13,509 nt of DNA from Candidatus Altimarinota bacterium (GTDB taxonomy: Bacteria > Patescibacteriota > Gracilibacteria > BD1-5 > UBA2023), in NCBI GenBank assembly GCA_003488655.1, contig DNKW01000012.1, positions 1 to 13,509 on the forward strand, written 5' to 3'. How positions within the stretch are numbered: the first letter of the stretch is position 1; every line of letters starts with the position of its first letter. Below, one piece after another: positions 1 through 7,599 of the stretch. The notes beneath the pieces are model-generated. The model had not been told where the DNA came from, did no database searches, and saw nothing but the letters and a program-made list of their open reading frames with translations. The position numbers and the translations under genes were made by a program.

Positions 1-180
1 CATGGAAATGCCGTCGAGACCTTCACTCGAACGAAAAAACGACGATTTCTCTTCGCGGTCAACTGGTATTGCATGAAACAAAAACTCAGAGAAGGATTCT
101 ATCGTGTGGATTTCATCGCGATTCAAAAGATGGCGACAATCCATCGGCTGACCCATTTTAAAAATGTGGAAATGGGGTAA
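1..180 (+). CDS. YraN/UPF0102-family protein, C-terminal end (partial)
   Basis: This is the last 59 codons of a gene that enters from the left edge, read in the frame of the TAA at 178-180. The visible part fits the end of the YraN (UPF0102) family, small restriction-endonuclease-fold proteins of unknown role often encoded near ribosomal or replication genes. The matching features are a basic stretch with the pattern E-x-F-T-R-T-K-K-R-R, then a hydrophobic helix (FLFAVNWYC), the strand YRVDFIAI that corresponds to the family's FRFDVIAI, and a final HRLTHFKNVE resembling the usual I-x-H-L-x-N-A-F ending. The catalytic N-terminal half (GEIDII and VEVK motifs) lies outside the window, so the assignment rests on the tail alone. 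No TGA codon occurs in this piece. A terminator follows directly. Confidence 0.55.
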   Translation, partial: HGNAVETFTRTKKRRFLFAVNWYCMKQKLREGFYRVDFIAIQKMATIHRLTHFKNVEMG

Positions 181-212
181 AAAACTCCTAAAAATTTTTT
201 TAGGAGTTTTTT
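179..212 (+). terminator. Intrinsic terminator after the YraN-like gene
   Basis: A 12-bp stem pairs AAAAAACTCCTA (179-190) with TAGGAGTTTTTT (201-212), and the inner A/T bases can add about three pairs. The stem starts inside the stop codon and its right arm ends in six T, the form of a Rho-independent terminator. The core CCTAAAAATTTTT is shared with the terminator after the surface-protein gene at 1399-1435. Confidence 0.8.
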
Positions 213-245
213 AGAGGTTACTGAAAGTATGATTTCTAAAAAAAT

Positions 246-273
246 TTGCATTGCTCAGAAAAATACATACTAT
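246..273 (+). promoter_or_regulatory. Candidate promoter for the structured RNA
   Basis: TTGCAT (246-251) and TACTAT (268-273) are separated by 16 nt and resemble -35 and -10 boxes. Transcription would start about 7 nt downstream, near 280, which is where the long outer stem of the RNA candidate begins. The same -35 hexamer, TTGCAT, stands before pilB. This is a pattern match only. Confidence 0.4.
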
Positions 274-276
274 TTC

Positions 277-471
277 GGTGCCAAATCAGTTTATTTTTTT
301 AAATTTCGCATTTTTTTGTGTTCAAACGTATGAGATGGAGCAATTATCCGCTCTATCTTCGTTTGAACGCGAATGATATAAACTGGTTTGGCGACCTTGG
401 ATAATTGCTCCATTTTTGTTGCTAAAAACCTCAAATTTGAAGTGATCATCCGACCGATAGTCGCTTTTTTT
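277..471 (+). ncRNA. Candidate structured RNA with nested hairpins and a pseudoknot
   Basis: Three nested stems are visible. The outer stem pairs 277-294 with 378-396 (about 18 bp, one bulge, one G-U pair). A middle stem pairs 318-328 with 360-370 (11 bp, one G-U). The top hairpin pairs GATGGAGC (334-341) with GCTCTATC (350-357) around the loop AATTATCC (342-349). Downstream, GGATAATTGCTCCAT (399-413) is the exact 15-base complement of 335-349, so it can pair with the loop as a pseudoknot or displace the top hairpin. A small hairpin (CGAC/GTCG, 451-463) followed by seven T (465-471) gives a possible 3' end. A promoter-like sequence precedes it. I cannot assign it to a known RNA family. It could be a free small RNA or a switch in the leader of the surface-protein gene. 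Inverted repeats fold on either strand; the promoter and T-run favour the + strand. Confidence 0.5.
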
Positions 472-489
472 GTTTTTTGAAAGCGAAAC

Positions 490-517
490 TTGATTTACAA
501 AAAAAAAAAAAGATAAT
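490..517 (+). promoter_or_regulatory. Candidate promoter with poly-A spacer for the surface-protein gene
   Basis: TTGATT (490-495) and GATAAT (512-517) form a -35/-10-like pair with a 16-nt spacer. Thirteen of those 16 bases are one unbroken run of A (499-511). A second, weaker pair lies downstream: TTGATT (522-527), 17 nt, TATCTT (545-550), whose start would fall at the ATG itself. Gain or loss of A residues in the first spacer would change the box distance, a known phase-variation layout for surface proteins in other bacteria. Confidence 0.4.
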
Positions 518-558
518 AGTTTTGATTAAATTTCTTATTTTCTTTATCTTTCTTTTGT

Positions 559-1386
559 ATGAAAACTCTTTCTTTCTGGAAGAAATCAGTATATTCTGCT
601 CTTGTGTTCTTTGGAACTCTCATGATGTTATCTGCAGGATATGCAGTACTCTCAAGTGGACTTACAACTGCAGATAAAGTAGGCTCTGGCTCAGGACTTA
701 CGGCAAGTTCATGGAATCATATTATAGATGCAATATTTGAACTAGATGGACGAACTGCTAATATCTCTTCTTCTGGGGGGAATGTGGGAATTGGGGGAAA
801 TCCGGGATATAAGCTTGATGTGAATGGAACAGTGAACGCTACGTCATTCCGATGAGATGGTTCATCGCTTACTAACATAAATGCAAGTAGTGTTCCTTGG
901 AGTGGAGTGAGTGGGAAACCGACAACCGTTTCTTGATATGGTATTACTGATATATCTGCATGGGCAAAAGCTTCTACAAAGCCATCTTATTGATTTTCGG
1001 AGATAACTGGAACAGTTACAGATACTCAGGTGCCAGATAATATAACGGTGACGAATGCAAGTAATGTTCCTTGGAGTGGTGTGAGTGGAAAACCGTTTAA
1101 TTGGGCATGACAAGGCTGACAACCGAGTTGGTTATGGGGAAGTAATGATGGATCAAATTATTATGTATGGAATCCTTCAAATTTCAGTGTAAATTATGCA
1201 AATACTGCTGGTTCCTTAGGTGGTTCAGCTGTTATAATGCGTGATTCTGATTATTATAGCTGGGGTTCTTGTCCTGCATGATACTCTTTTGTTGGAGGGT
1301 TCTCTAATCCTGCTGGTTTAGGTACTGCCACCTTAGCAGAAAATTTCTGGCATATTCCAGGCCATACTTGGTGGTGTTCAAAATAA
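559..1386 (+). CDS. Surface protein with phage-tail-fibre-like modules
   Basis: The 275-residue product appears only when six TGA codons (853, 934, 991, 1108, 1117, 1279) are read as glycine. The N-terminus has basic and hydrophobic segments (about residues 7-31, ending SAGYA-VLSSG), a signal peptide or membrane anchor, so the protein is probably exported. Next comes a module like those at the start of tail-fibre and CPR surface proteins (GNVGIGG, YKLDVNGTVNA, GDGSSLTNI). Two copies of NAS-x-VPWSGVSGKP follow, then GYGITD and a segment with QPSWLWGSNDG and NPSNFSVNYANTAGS, wording I associate with phage tail fibres. The C-terminus contains CPAGYSFVGG and ends with cysteine- and tryptophan-rich WHIPGHTWWC. 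A role in binding another cell is inference. The ATG is the first available start, with no Shine-Dalgarno sequence. A terminator follows at once, so the gene is probably transcribed alone. Confidence 0.8.
880..921 (+). repeat. Direct repeat copy 1 within the surface-protein gene
   Basis: This 42-bp unit encodes NASSVPWSGVSGKP. It recurs at 1054-1095 with three mismatches, 174 bp (58 codons) downstream, so recombination between copies would delete a module without shifting the frame. Confidence 0.85.
1054..1095 (+). repeat. Direct repeat copy 2 within the surface-protein gene
   Basis: Second copy of the 42-bp unit at 880-921, encoding NASNVPWSGVSGKP. Two of the three differences are silent and one changes Ser to Asn, which suggests that the protein sequence is kept. 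Confidence 0.85.
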
Positions 1387-1398
1387 GATAAGTCATTC

Positions 1399-1435
1399 AA
1401 AAAAAATTCCTAAAAATTTTTAGGAATTTTTTTTA
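1399..1435 (+). terminator. Palindromic terminator after the surface-protein gene
   Basis: The core 1401-1432 is a perfect 32-bp palindrome: AAAAAATTCCTAAAAA followed by its exact complement, with T-rich sequence continuing to 1435. Having A on one side and T on the other, it could end transcription in both directions. The core is nearly the same as that of the terminator at 179-212. Confidence 0.8.
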
Positions 1436-1442
1436 TTTTGAA

Positions 1443-1448
1443 TATACT
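1443..1448 (+). promoter_or_regulatory. Possible -10 box before gatA
   Basis: TATACT lies 31 nt before the gatA ATG and just after the upstream terminator, so gatA needs a promoter about here. No convincing -35 box is seen because the expected place falls inside the terminator palindrome. Confidence 0.3.
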
Positions 1449-1479
1449 GACCCCGATTTATTTTTATACATGCCAAATT

Positions 1480-2922
1480 ATGGAATTCAAAGACCAGAGT
1501 CTCAAACAAATCATCGCAGAAATCAAATCGGGAAAAACGACTGGGAAAGAAGTCTATGAGTATTTTCTCGATCGCATCAAAACTCTTGACCCTAAAATAG
1601 AGGCATTTAATCTTATTCACGAGACATTCAAAGACCAAGATATCCACTCCCCCCTTGCAGGAGTGCCGATCGGAGTCAAGGATGTATTCTCGGAAATCGG
1701 AATAGAAACGACTGCTGCATCGAAGATGCTTGCGGGGTACAAACCACCGTATGATTCCACCATCATATCTTGCCTCAAAGAAGCGGGATTTTCGAGCATA
1801 GGGAAGCTCAATATGGACGAGTTTGCCATGGGAGGAAGCGGAGAAAATAGCGCCATGCGAATCACTCGAAATCCCTGGGATATAACGAGAATTCCCGGAG
1901 GATCCTCATCCGGATCTGCTGCCGCAGTTGCTGCAGGAATGGTTCCAGCGGCTCTCGGAACCGATACGGGAGGATCTATCCGACAGCCTGCCAGCATGTG
2001 CGGAATCGTCGGTTTCAAACCGACTTATGGACGCAATTCCCGAAAAGGAGTCATATCCATGGCAAGTTCCCTCGATACTCCGGGAACCTTCACGAAAACG
2101 GTCGAGGATGCGGCGTTTCTCTACGAGATTATGGCAGGATACGATGCGGGGGATTCCACAAGTCTTCAGGAACCGACTACTATCAATCCCGCCATCTGGG
2201 ATAAGAAAGATTTGAAATGAATAAAAATCGGAATACCGAAAGAATACTTTATCGAAGGAATCGAAAAGGGGGTGCAGAGAGAAATCGATGGAGCCATTGC
2301 AAAGCTTCGCGAACTCGGAGCAGAGATTGTGGAAGTAAATCTCCCTCATACAGAATACGGACTCGCGGTTTATTACATAGTCATGCCGGCGGAAGTATCG
2401 ACCAATCTCGCTCGTTATGACGGGATTCGATTCGGTCATACGCACGGAGGAGGAGCTGATATTGCTCTGAGTCGAAGTGAAGGATTCGGGAAGGAATCAC
2501 AGAGACGTATTATGCTCGGATCTTTTGTTCTCTCCTCCGGGTTTTATGATGCCTATTATCGTCGAGCGTCGCTCGTTCGGGAACTCATCAAGGAGGATTT
2601 CAAAAAAGCATTTGAGGAAGTGGATATTATCGTCACTCCGACGGCTCCATCGGTGGCATGGAAAATCGGGGAAAAGGTAGACGATCCGCTCAAAATGTAT
2701 CTTTCCGATATATTCACCGTCAATGGAAGTCTTGCATGAATTCCAGGACTTTCTCTCCCTGTCGGATATTCTCTTCCCGAGGACGGAGGGACGACGGAAC
2801 TTCCCGTCGGATTCCAGATTCTCGGCCCAGAGCTCGGAGAAGAGAAGGTATTTGAAGTGGCTCACGTACTGGAACAAGCCATGAAAGAGTATGTGAATGG
2901 CAAAAAACCGGATATATTTTAA
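1480..2922 (+). CDS. gatA: Glutamyl-tRNA(Gln)/aspartyl-tRNA(Asn) amidotransferase subunit A
   Basis: GatA is the amidase subunit of GatCAB. It releases ammonia from glutamine, which GatB uses to turn Glu-tRNA(Gln) or Asp-tRNA(Asn) into the correct amide form in the cytoplasm. The 480-residue length is normal. The amidase-signature triad is visible: Lys67 (GVPIGVKD), Ser142 (first Ser of GGSSSGS) and nucleophile Ser166 ([11 protein letters not shown]), with the same 75- and 24-residue spacings as I recall for characterised GatA. Two TGA codons (2218, 2737) are glycine; the second gives [12 protein letters not shown], a conserved segment near the active site. I chose the ATG at 1480 because [12 protein letters not shown] matches the usual N-terminus, while the in-frame TTG at 1438 would add a hydrophobic tail seldom seen and overlaps the possible promoter. 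No Shine-Dalgarno sequence is present. gatB and gatC are not in the window. Confidence 0.96.
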
Positions 2923-2934
2923 TGTCCAAAATAG

Positions 2935-2970
2935 AAAATACACCCTATGAAATTTCATAGGGTGTATTTT
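2935..2970 (+). terminator. Perfect 36-bp palindromic terminator after gatA
   Basis: The two 18-base arms are exact complements (AAAATACACCCTATGAAA and its reverse complement) centred on AAATTT between 2952 and 2953. The right arm ends in TTTT. It lies 12 nt after the gatA stop and is symmetrical enough to act in both directions. Confidence 0.8.
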
Positions 2971-3041
2971 TGATACGAAAGAATATATTTTTATATAACT
3001 TAGTATGTCTGCTTTGTCAATACTTTATGTATGTATTTATA

Positions 3042-3070
3042 TTGCATAATAGCTAACTATAGTATATAAT
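3042..3070 (+). promoter_or_regulatory. Promoter of the pilus gene cluster
   Basis: TTGCAT (3042-3047), a 17-nt spacer and a perfect TATAAT (3065-3070) stand before pilB. Transcription would start near 3077, giving a leader of about 30 nt. This is the best promoter match in the window and sits where the cluster must begin, after the gatA terminator. Confidence 0.6.
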
Positions 3071-3107
3071 ACTCGACAAATACCCTATCTCTCTTCACAA
3101 AACTTCC

Positions 3108-4346
3108 ATGTTTCGTAAAATAAAAGATTCTGCTACTTTTTTTTCTCTCCCCCTTCGAAATGATCTTGGAGATGTAGTGGATTACACCAATAAACTCTTT
3201 GATTTTGCCATAGAAACCGATGCTTCCGATATTCATATCGAACCAAGCAAAGATTTCATTACCATTCGTTTTCGTCAAAGTGGTGATTTTCTCTTTGTCG
3301 ACAAAATCAGTCACGAAGAATATGCCAAGCTCCTTTCCCGAATGAAGATCCTTGCAAATATGCGAATCGATGAGAAACATAAGCCGCAGGATGGAAAGAT
3401 AGCATTTACCTCAGAAAAACTCGAAAATGAGCTCATCGACATACGTGTGAGTATTATGCCTATCGTGGACGGTGAAAAAATCGTTATGCGTATACTCCGA
3501 CAGAATACCGATATGCTCTCTCTGGAAAAGCTCGATTTTCTCGATACGAATCTCGAGAAGATTAAAAAAAGTCTCGCGAGCAAGTACGGGATGATTCTCG
3601 TCGCTGGTCCTACCGGATCAGGGAAATCCACAACACTTTTTTCCATGCTTCGATCCTTTGATCCGTTTGCACACAATATCACCACGCTCGAAGATCCTGT
3701 CGAGTACAATATCCCTCATATCAATCAAACACAGGTAAAACCACAGATTGGATTTGATTTCGCCAGTGGTCTTCGCTCTCTCGTTCGTCAAGATCCCGAT
3801 ATCATTATGGTCGGAGAAATCCGTGACAAAGAAACCGCTATGCTTGCCATAGAAGCAGCTCTTACTGGTCATTTGGTACTATCAACCATCCATACCAATA
3901 GCGCTGCCGGAACGATTCAACGACTTATCAATATGGACATAGAGCCTTTCCTGATATCATCGGCTCTTAAAATGGTTATCTCACAACGTCTCGTGAAAAA
4001 ACTCTGTCCTCATTGCAGTGCTCCATACAAAATAGTCGAGCCGGCGATGCAATCAAAAGTATCCGGGTATTTGAGCCATATTATCGAGGATGATATTTCA
4101 GATATTGATTTCTATAAAACGACGGGGTGTGAGAAATGCGACTCATCTGGATACTCCGGGAGAATGGGGACTCATGAAGTACTGGTTATGAATGAAGCGC
4201 TCGATCCTCTTATTCTCGGTAAAGCACCCGTGCATGAAATCGAACAAAAAGCCCGAGAACTTGGTATGATTACCATCATGCAAGATGGTCTCATAAAAGC
4301 AGCAACAGGGAAAACGACTGTTGAGGAGATCATAAAACTTATATAG
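3108..4346 (+). CDS. pilB: Type IV pilus assembly (extension) ATPase PilB/GspE family
   Basis: This hexameric secretion ATPase would power pilin polymerisation from the cytoplasmic face of the membrane. The 412 residues contain the full motor: an N2-type domain with DASDIHIEP (about residues 40-48), Walker A GPTGSGKST (167-175, Lys173), the Asp-box TTLEDPVEY, Walker B DPDIIMVGEIRD (from 229, Glu237) and the His-box GHLVLSTIHTN. Two CxxC pairs (Cys300/303 and Cys341/344) form the zinc-binding site that marks PilB/GspE rather than PilT. The protein is shorter than a usual PilB (about 550-570 residues, from memory) because the N1/MshEN-type domain is missing. It starts almost at the N2 domain, and the upstream promoter leaves no room for more. 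No TGA codon is used. The stop is 9 nt before the phosphatase gene, so the two are probably cotranscribed. Confidence 0.93.
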   Translation: MFRKIKDSATFFSLPLRNDLGDVVDYTNKLFDFAIETDASDIHIEPSKDFITIRFRQSGDFLFVDKISHEEYAKLLSRMKILANMRIDEKHKPQDGKIAFTSEKLENELIDIRVSIMPIVDGEKIVMRILRQNTDMLSLEKLDFLDTNLEKIKKSLASKYGMILVAGPTGSGKSTTLFSMLRSFDPFAHNITTLEDPVEYNIPHINQTQVKPQIGFDFASGLRSLVRQDPDIIMVGEIRDKETAMLAIEAALTGHLVLSTIHTNSAAGTIQRLINMDIEPFLISSALKMVISQRLVKKLCPHCSAPYKIVEPAMQSKVSGYLSHIIEDDISDIDFYKTTGCEKCDSSGYSGRMGTHEVLVMNEALDPLILGKAPVHEIEQKARELGMITIMQDGLIKAATGKTTVEEIIKLI

Positions 4347-4355
4347 TGATACCAT

Positions 4356-6317
4356 ATGATGCTTTCTAAAATTAAAAAAATCTTTTCCCACGACCCTAAG
4401 ATATCTGAAAATATCACTGATATTTCGGATGCTCTGTCATGGATCAAGACGTACAGAAAAGCGCTTAATTTTGACACAGCCATCATTGCGACAAAAGAAC
4501 TCATCCTTAAAAATAAAATAGGTATCACCTATTATGAAAATGCTAGCAGGAAGATTGCAGTCCTAGAAAATTCCAATATCGAGAAAATTGCAACGTGAGC
4601 AAGGGAGAAGCGTAAAAAAATAGATGTCATTCTCACTGGTCTCTACAAGGAACTCAATAACTTGGAGGATATCATTGTGCAGATAGAGAAAGAGCGTCTT
4701 GATAAACAGGATATAGAGGATCAAAAGGCACAAAAACTCAAATTCAAGCTTTGTTCACAAGAAATAAACGACATTCTCACCAAAAAAGATTATATCCATG
4801 CTCTTTCTTTCGCAAAAAAACTCGTATCGGATTTTCCCAATGAATCTGGGGCTATAAAAATGCTCACCAAGGCCCAAAAACTCTATGATAGTGAAAAAAT
4901 AAAACAAGAAAAAGAATACGCAAAGGAAGGGAAATTTAAAAATATCCTCCAAGAGATAGGAGTGGATTTACCCGATTCAAAAGAAAAAAAGAATGTTTCA
5001 ATTTTAAAAGATTTCCATACTTTTATAAAGAGTTTTGGGCAGAAGAATCTGGAAAAGAAAGAATATCTCAAGAGACAGAAGGCACTGAAAGATGTGGAGC
5101 GGCTTCTTACACAATCAGGAACGATAGAGAATATAACTGATGAGCTTTTCAATAGTGAACTCCTCTCCATTACCCATAGTGGACTTACGAAGGATATCAA
5201 TGATTTTTCTCTTCCCGGTTTTGATTTTTTCGGAAAAATTCATGGGAAAGACAAGATTGTCGGGGATACGTTTGGGTACTACAAAGAATGAAACAAAACA
5301 CTTTTTTATATAGGCGATGCGACGGGGCATGGTGTCCAAGCTGGCTTCACGGTTGCTCTTCTCTCCAAGCTCTTTTTTGAATTTTCAAAAAAAATCCGAT
5401 CTTTTCAAGAACTTTTCGTTATTCTCAATAATGAATTGAAGCAAAAACTCAAAGGACGTATATTTGTTACATCCGTATTTTTTGAATTCAATACTACCAA
5501 TAAAAAACTTTCTTTTATCGGAGCGGGCCATGACCCCATGCTCGTTTACAGAAAAAAAACAGCTTCCATAGAAAAAATCATTCCATGATGACTCGCTCTT
5601 GGGGTACGTCTCATTTCGAATGAGGCCTCCATAAAAGTGAAAGAAATTGAAATGGCGGACGGTGATATATTGTTTGGCTATACCGATGGAATCATAGAAG
5701 TAAAAAATGATGCCAATACCATGTATGGTTTCGAGAGAATGGAGAAAAGCTTCAAAACACATGCAGAGAGATGTGTCTATAATCCCAAAAAAATTTACGA
5801 AATGATGCTTAATGACGTAAATGAATTTCGTTGAGACGTTCCCTTTGAAGATGATATGTCCTTCTTTATCTTCTCAAGAAATACCGCAAAAGATGTCATC
5901 ATAAATCAGGCAGCACTGGCAGCTATCCTCAAAGAGATGGAAATCAAAGAGAATGACAATAAAAAAATTGATTTTACGAACAAAACAAAACAACAGATTA
6001 TAGAAACTCTGAAGAAAGATCGATACGAACGAGAACTGAAGATAAAACTGGATCGATTGGATCGTCTCTATAAGATGGCGGAATTTACGAAATTGAAACA
6101 GGAAGTCTATCTCTACTTCCGCGAAGGATTTGCACACGACCGGATGCGGTTCTATCTAGAAAAGGCTCTGGAAAATGAACATAAATCCATTATGAAAAAA
6201 CAAGATGAGAAGCTCAAGAGGAAGTATGAAATATTGGAAGAATTGTACAAAAAAGGAGAATACGAACTCGTTGCAAAAGAAGTCATAGATGTTCTCTTTA
6301 AGAATGGAAAGATATAA
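4356..6317 (+). CDS. SpoIIE/RsbU-type PP2C phosphatase with long helical flanks
   Basis: Five TGA codons (4596, 5289, 5586, 5589, 5832) read as glycine join this into 653 residues. The central part, about 290-510, is a SpoIIE-type serine phosphatase domain, a metal-dependent PP2C relative. Its acidic metal ligands appear intact: Asp304 (IVGDTFGYY, for the usual GGDFYD), Asp321 (IGDATGHG), Asp444 (FGYTDGIIE) and Asp499/500 (PFEDDMSFF). The tandem TGA pair encodes the two Gly of PGGLALG. Residues 1-290 and 510-653 are charged and helix-rich, with TPR-like or coiled-coil character (for example YIHALSFAKKLVSDFPNESGAIKML); no sensor domain or membrane segment is evident. It lies 9 nt after pilB and 12 nt before pilC, so it is part of the pilus operon. 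I infer control of the pilus motor or of an anti-sigma/antagonist-type partner; the substrate is unknown. An ATG at 4359 is an equal start choice. Confidence 0.85.
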
Positions 6318-6329
6318 CCCCTACAAATT

Positions 6330-7556
6330 ATGTTGTTTCGGAAAAAACATTTCATACAACCGGATGGTACTTTCGATAGCACCCTTTTTCAGCAACTTCT
6401 CAATGATGCAAGATATGCCATTAAAACAGGGAAGAAACCGGGGCATTTTGTCAGAAAAGAATCGCAATCTATTTCTTTGGGCGGTATCGCACCAAAAGAA
6501 ATATGGGGGTTTATCAACAAGCTCTCCAGTTTTCTTTCGAGCGGTATCGATCTCAAGTCTGCATTTTCCATAGTATATAAACAGATAAAAAATCCGAAAC
6601 TTCGAATGATTGTCAATGAAATTCGCTTGAATCTCGATCACGGACTCTCTATATCCGATACATTGAAACAGTATAAAAAATATTTTGATCCTCTTATCAT
6701 CTCCCTTATCGAAGTAGGCGAGAAGACCGGTGCTCTTCCTAAAGTACTTGGAGAACTTGAGGTGAGTCTTCTGGAAAGCATCGAACTCAAGTCAAAGATA
6801 CGAGGCGCTATGATATACCCCATCATTCTTATCTCGCTCGCACTTATTATGGTGGTGTTTATGCTCACCTTCATCCTTCCAAAGATCACGGAATCATTTA
6901 CAAAAACATGAGTGGCAATACCGGGACTTACTCAATTCATGATGGATGTCTCGCAGTTCATTTTACACAACTATATCTTCATAGGCATCGTTATCGCTGG
7001 TTTTTTTGCAGTCCTTTGGGCCATGAGAAGATTTTACTTCGGACAGATAATACTTTCCTACATATCTCTTCGAATTCCCGTATTTTGATATATTAAGCGT
7101 CAAGAAAATACCATATTGTTCATCAACTCGCTCAAGCTTCTTCTCGATTCGGGAGTATTGATGCTGGAAGCCCTAGAAACGACCGCCAACATTGTCCCAA
7201 ATATTCAATTCAAGAAAGACATTATCCGTATAAAAAATGAAGTGGAAGCAGGAATTAAATTGAGCAATGCCATGGGACTCGCTACCGGAAATAACAAAGA
7301 AACCATTTTTACTAATAGCTTCTTCCCGGAAGATTTGGTACATATGGTCAGTGTCGGAGAAGAAACCGGTACTATCGGAAAAAATATAGAAAAAGTAGGG
7401 ATAAACTATACAAAAGAATTGAAACGCTTTATCGCAAATCTCATGGCTGCACTGGAACCGTTCATTATCGTCTTTGTCGGATTTCTTGTAGGAACAATTA
7501 TCATCGCTATCATGCTCCCGTTTTTCCAGCTTGCAAAAGTTGCAAAAAACTTGTAG
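6330..7556 (+). CDS. pilC: Type IV pilus inner-membrane platform protein PilC/GspF
   Basis: PilC sits in the cytoplasmic membrane, contacts the ATPases PilB and PilT, and couples their motion to the pilus. The 408-residue product has two T2SS-F domains in tandem. The first (about 65-190) contains FINKLSSFLSSGIDLKSAF and EVGEKTGALPKVL; the second (about 260-390) contains FINSLKLLLDSGVLMLEAL and VGEETGTIGKNIEKV. Hydrophobic segments lie at about 167-190, 213-236 and near the C-terminus (ALEPFIIVFVGFLVGTIIIAIML), as usual for the family. Two TGA codons (6909, 7086) are glycine, giving TKTGVAIPGLTQ and PVFGYIKRQ. The ATG is 12 nt after the phosphatase stop and lacks a Shine-Dalgarno sequence. Length and domain order are normal. 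Confidence 0.94.
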
Positions 7557-7559
7557 AAT
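7531..7559 (+). promoter_or_regulatory. Possible internal promoter for pilT
   Basis: TTGCAA (7531-7536), a 17-nt spacer and TAGAAT (7554-7559) overlap the last codons of pilC. Start would be near 7566, leaving about 34 nt before the pilT ATG. It could allow pilT to be expressed apart from pilB and pilC. The gap before pilT (43 nt) is larger than the others in the cluster, which fits. Confidence 0.4.
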
Positions 7560-7599
7560 ATACGCAAACTCTTTATTCTTATTTTCTATCTTTATTTTT

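Noticed and set aside
229..381. A 50-codon open frame across the structured RNA
   Set aside because: It needs two TGA as Gly, its sequence is dictated by the inverted repeats, and it has no recognisable protein character or start signal.
277..413. Integron attC site, CRISPR repeat or transposon end
   Set aside because: There are no attC core boxes, no repeated spacer pattern and no recombinase or transposase nearby; nested RNA-like stems with G-U pairs fit better.
477..677. Open frame starting at TTG before and overlapping the surface-protein gene
   Set aside because: It runs over the poly-A tract and promoter and overlaps a well-supported gene in another frame.
841..1281. TGA as tryptophan (Mycoplasma-type code)
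   Set aside because: Trp would destroy invariant Gly motifs in MurI, GatA and the phosphatase, and TGG is used for Trp throughout.
1617..2445. Long open frames on the reverse strand opposite gatA
   Set aside because: They are shadows of a conserved gene; neither their composition nor their content resembles a protein family.
7531..7599. Longer N-terminus for PilT from a start inside pilC
   Set aside because: The added residues match no PilT and the frame there codes for the pilC end in another phase; the ATG at 7600 gives the family length.
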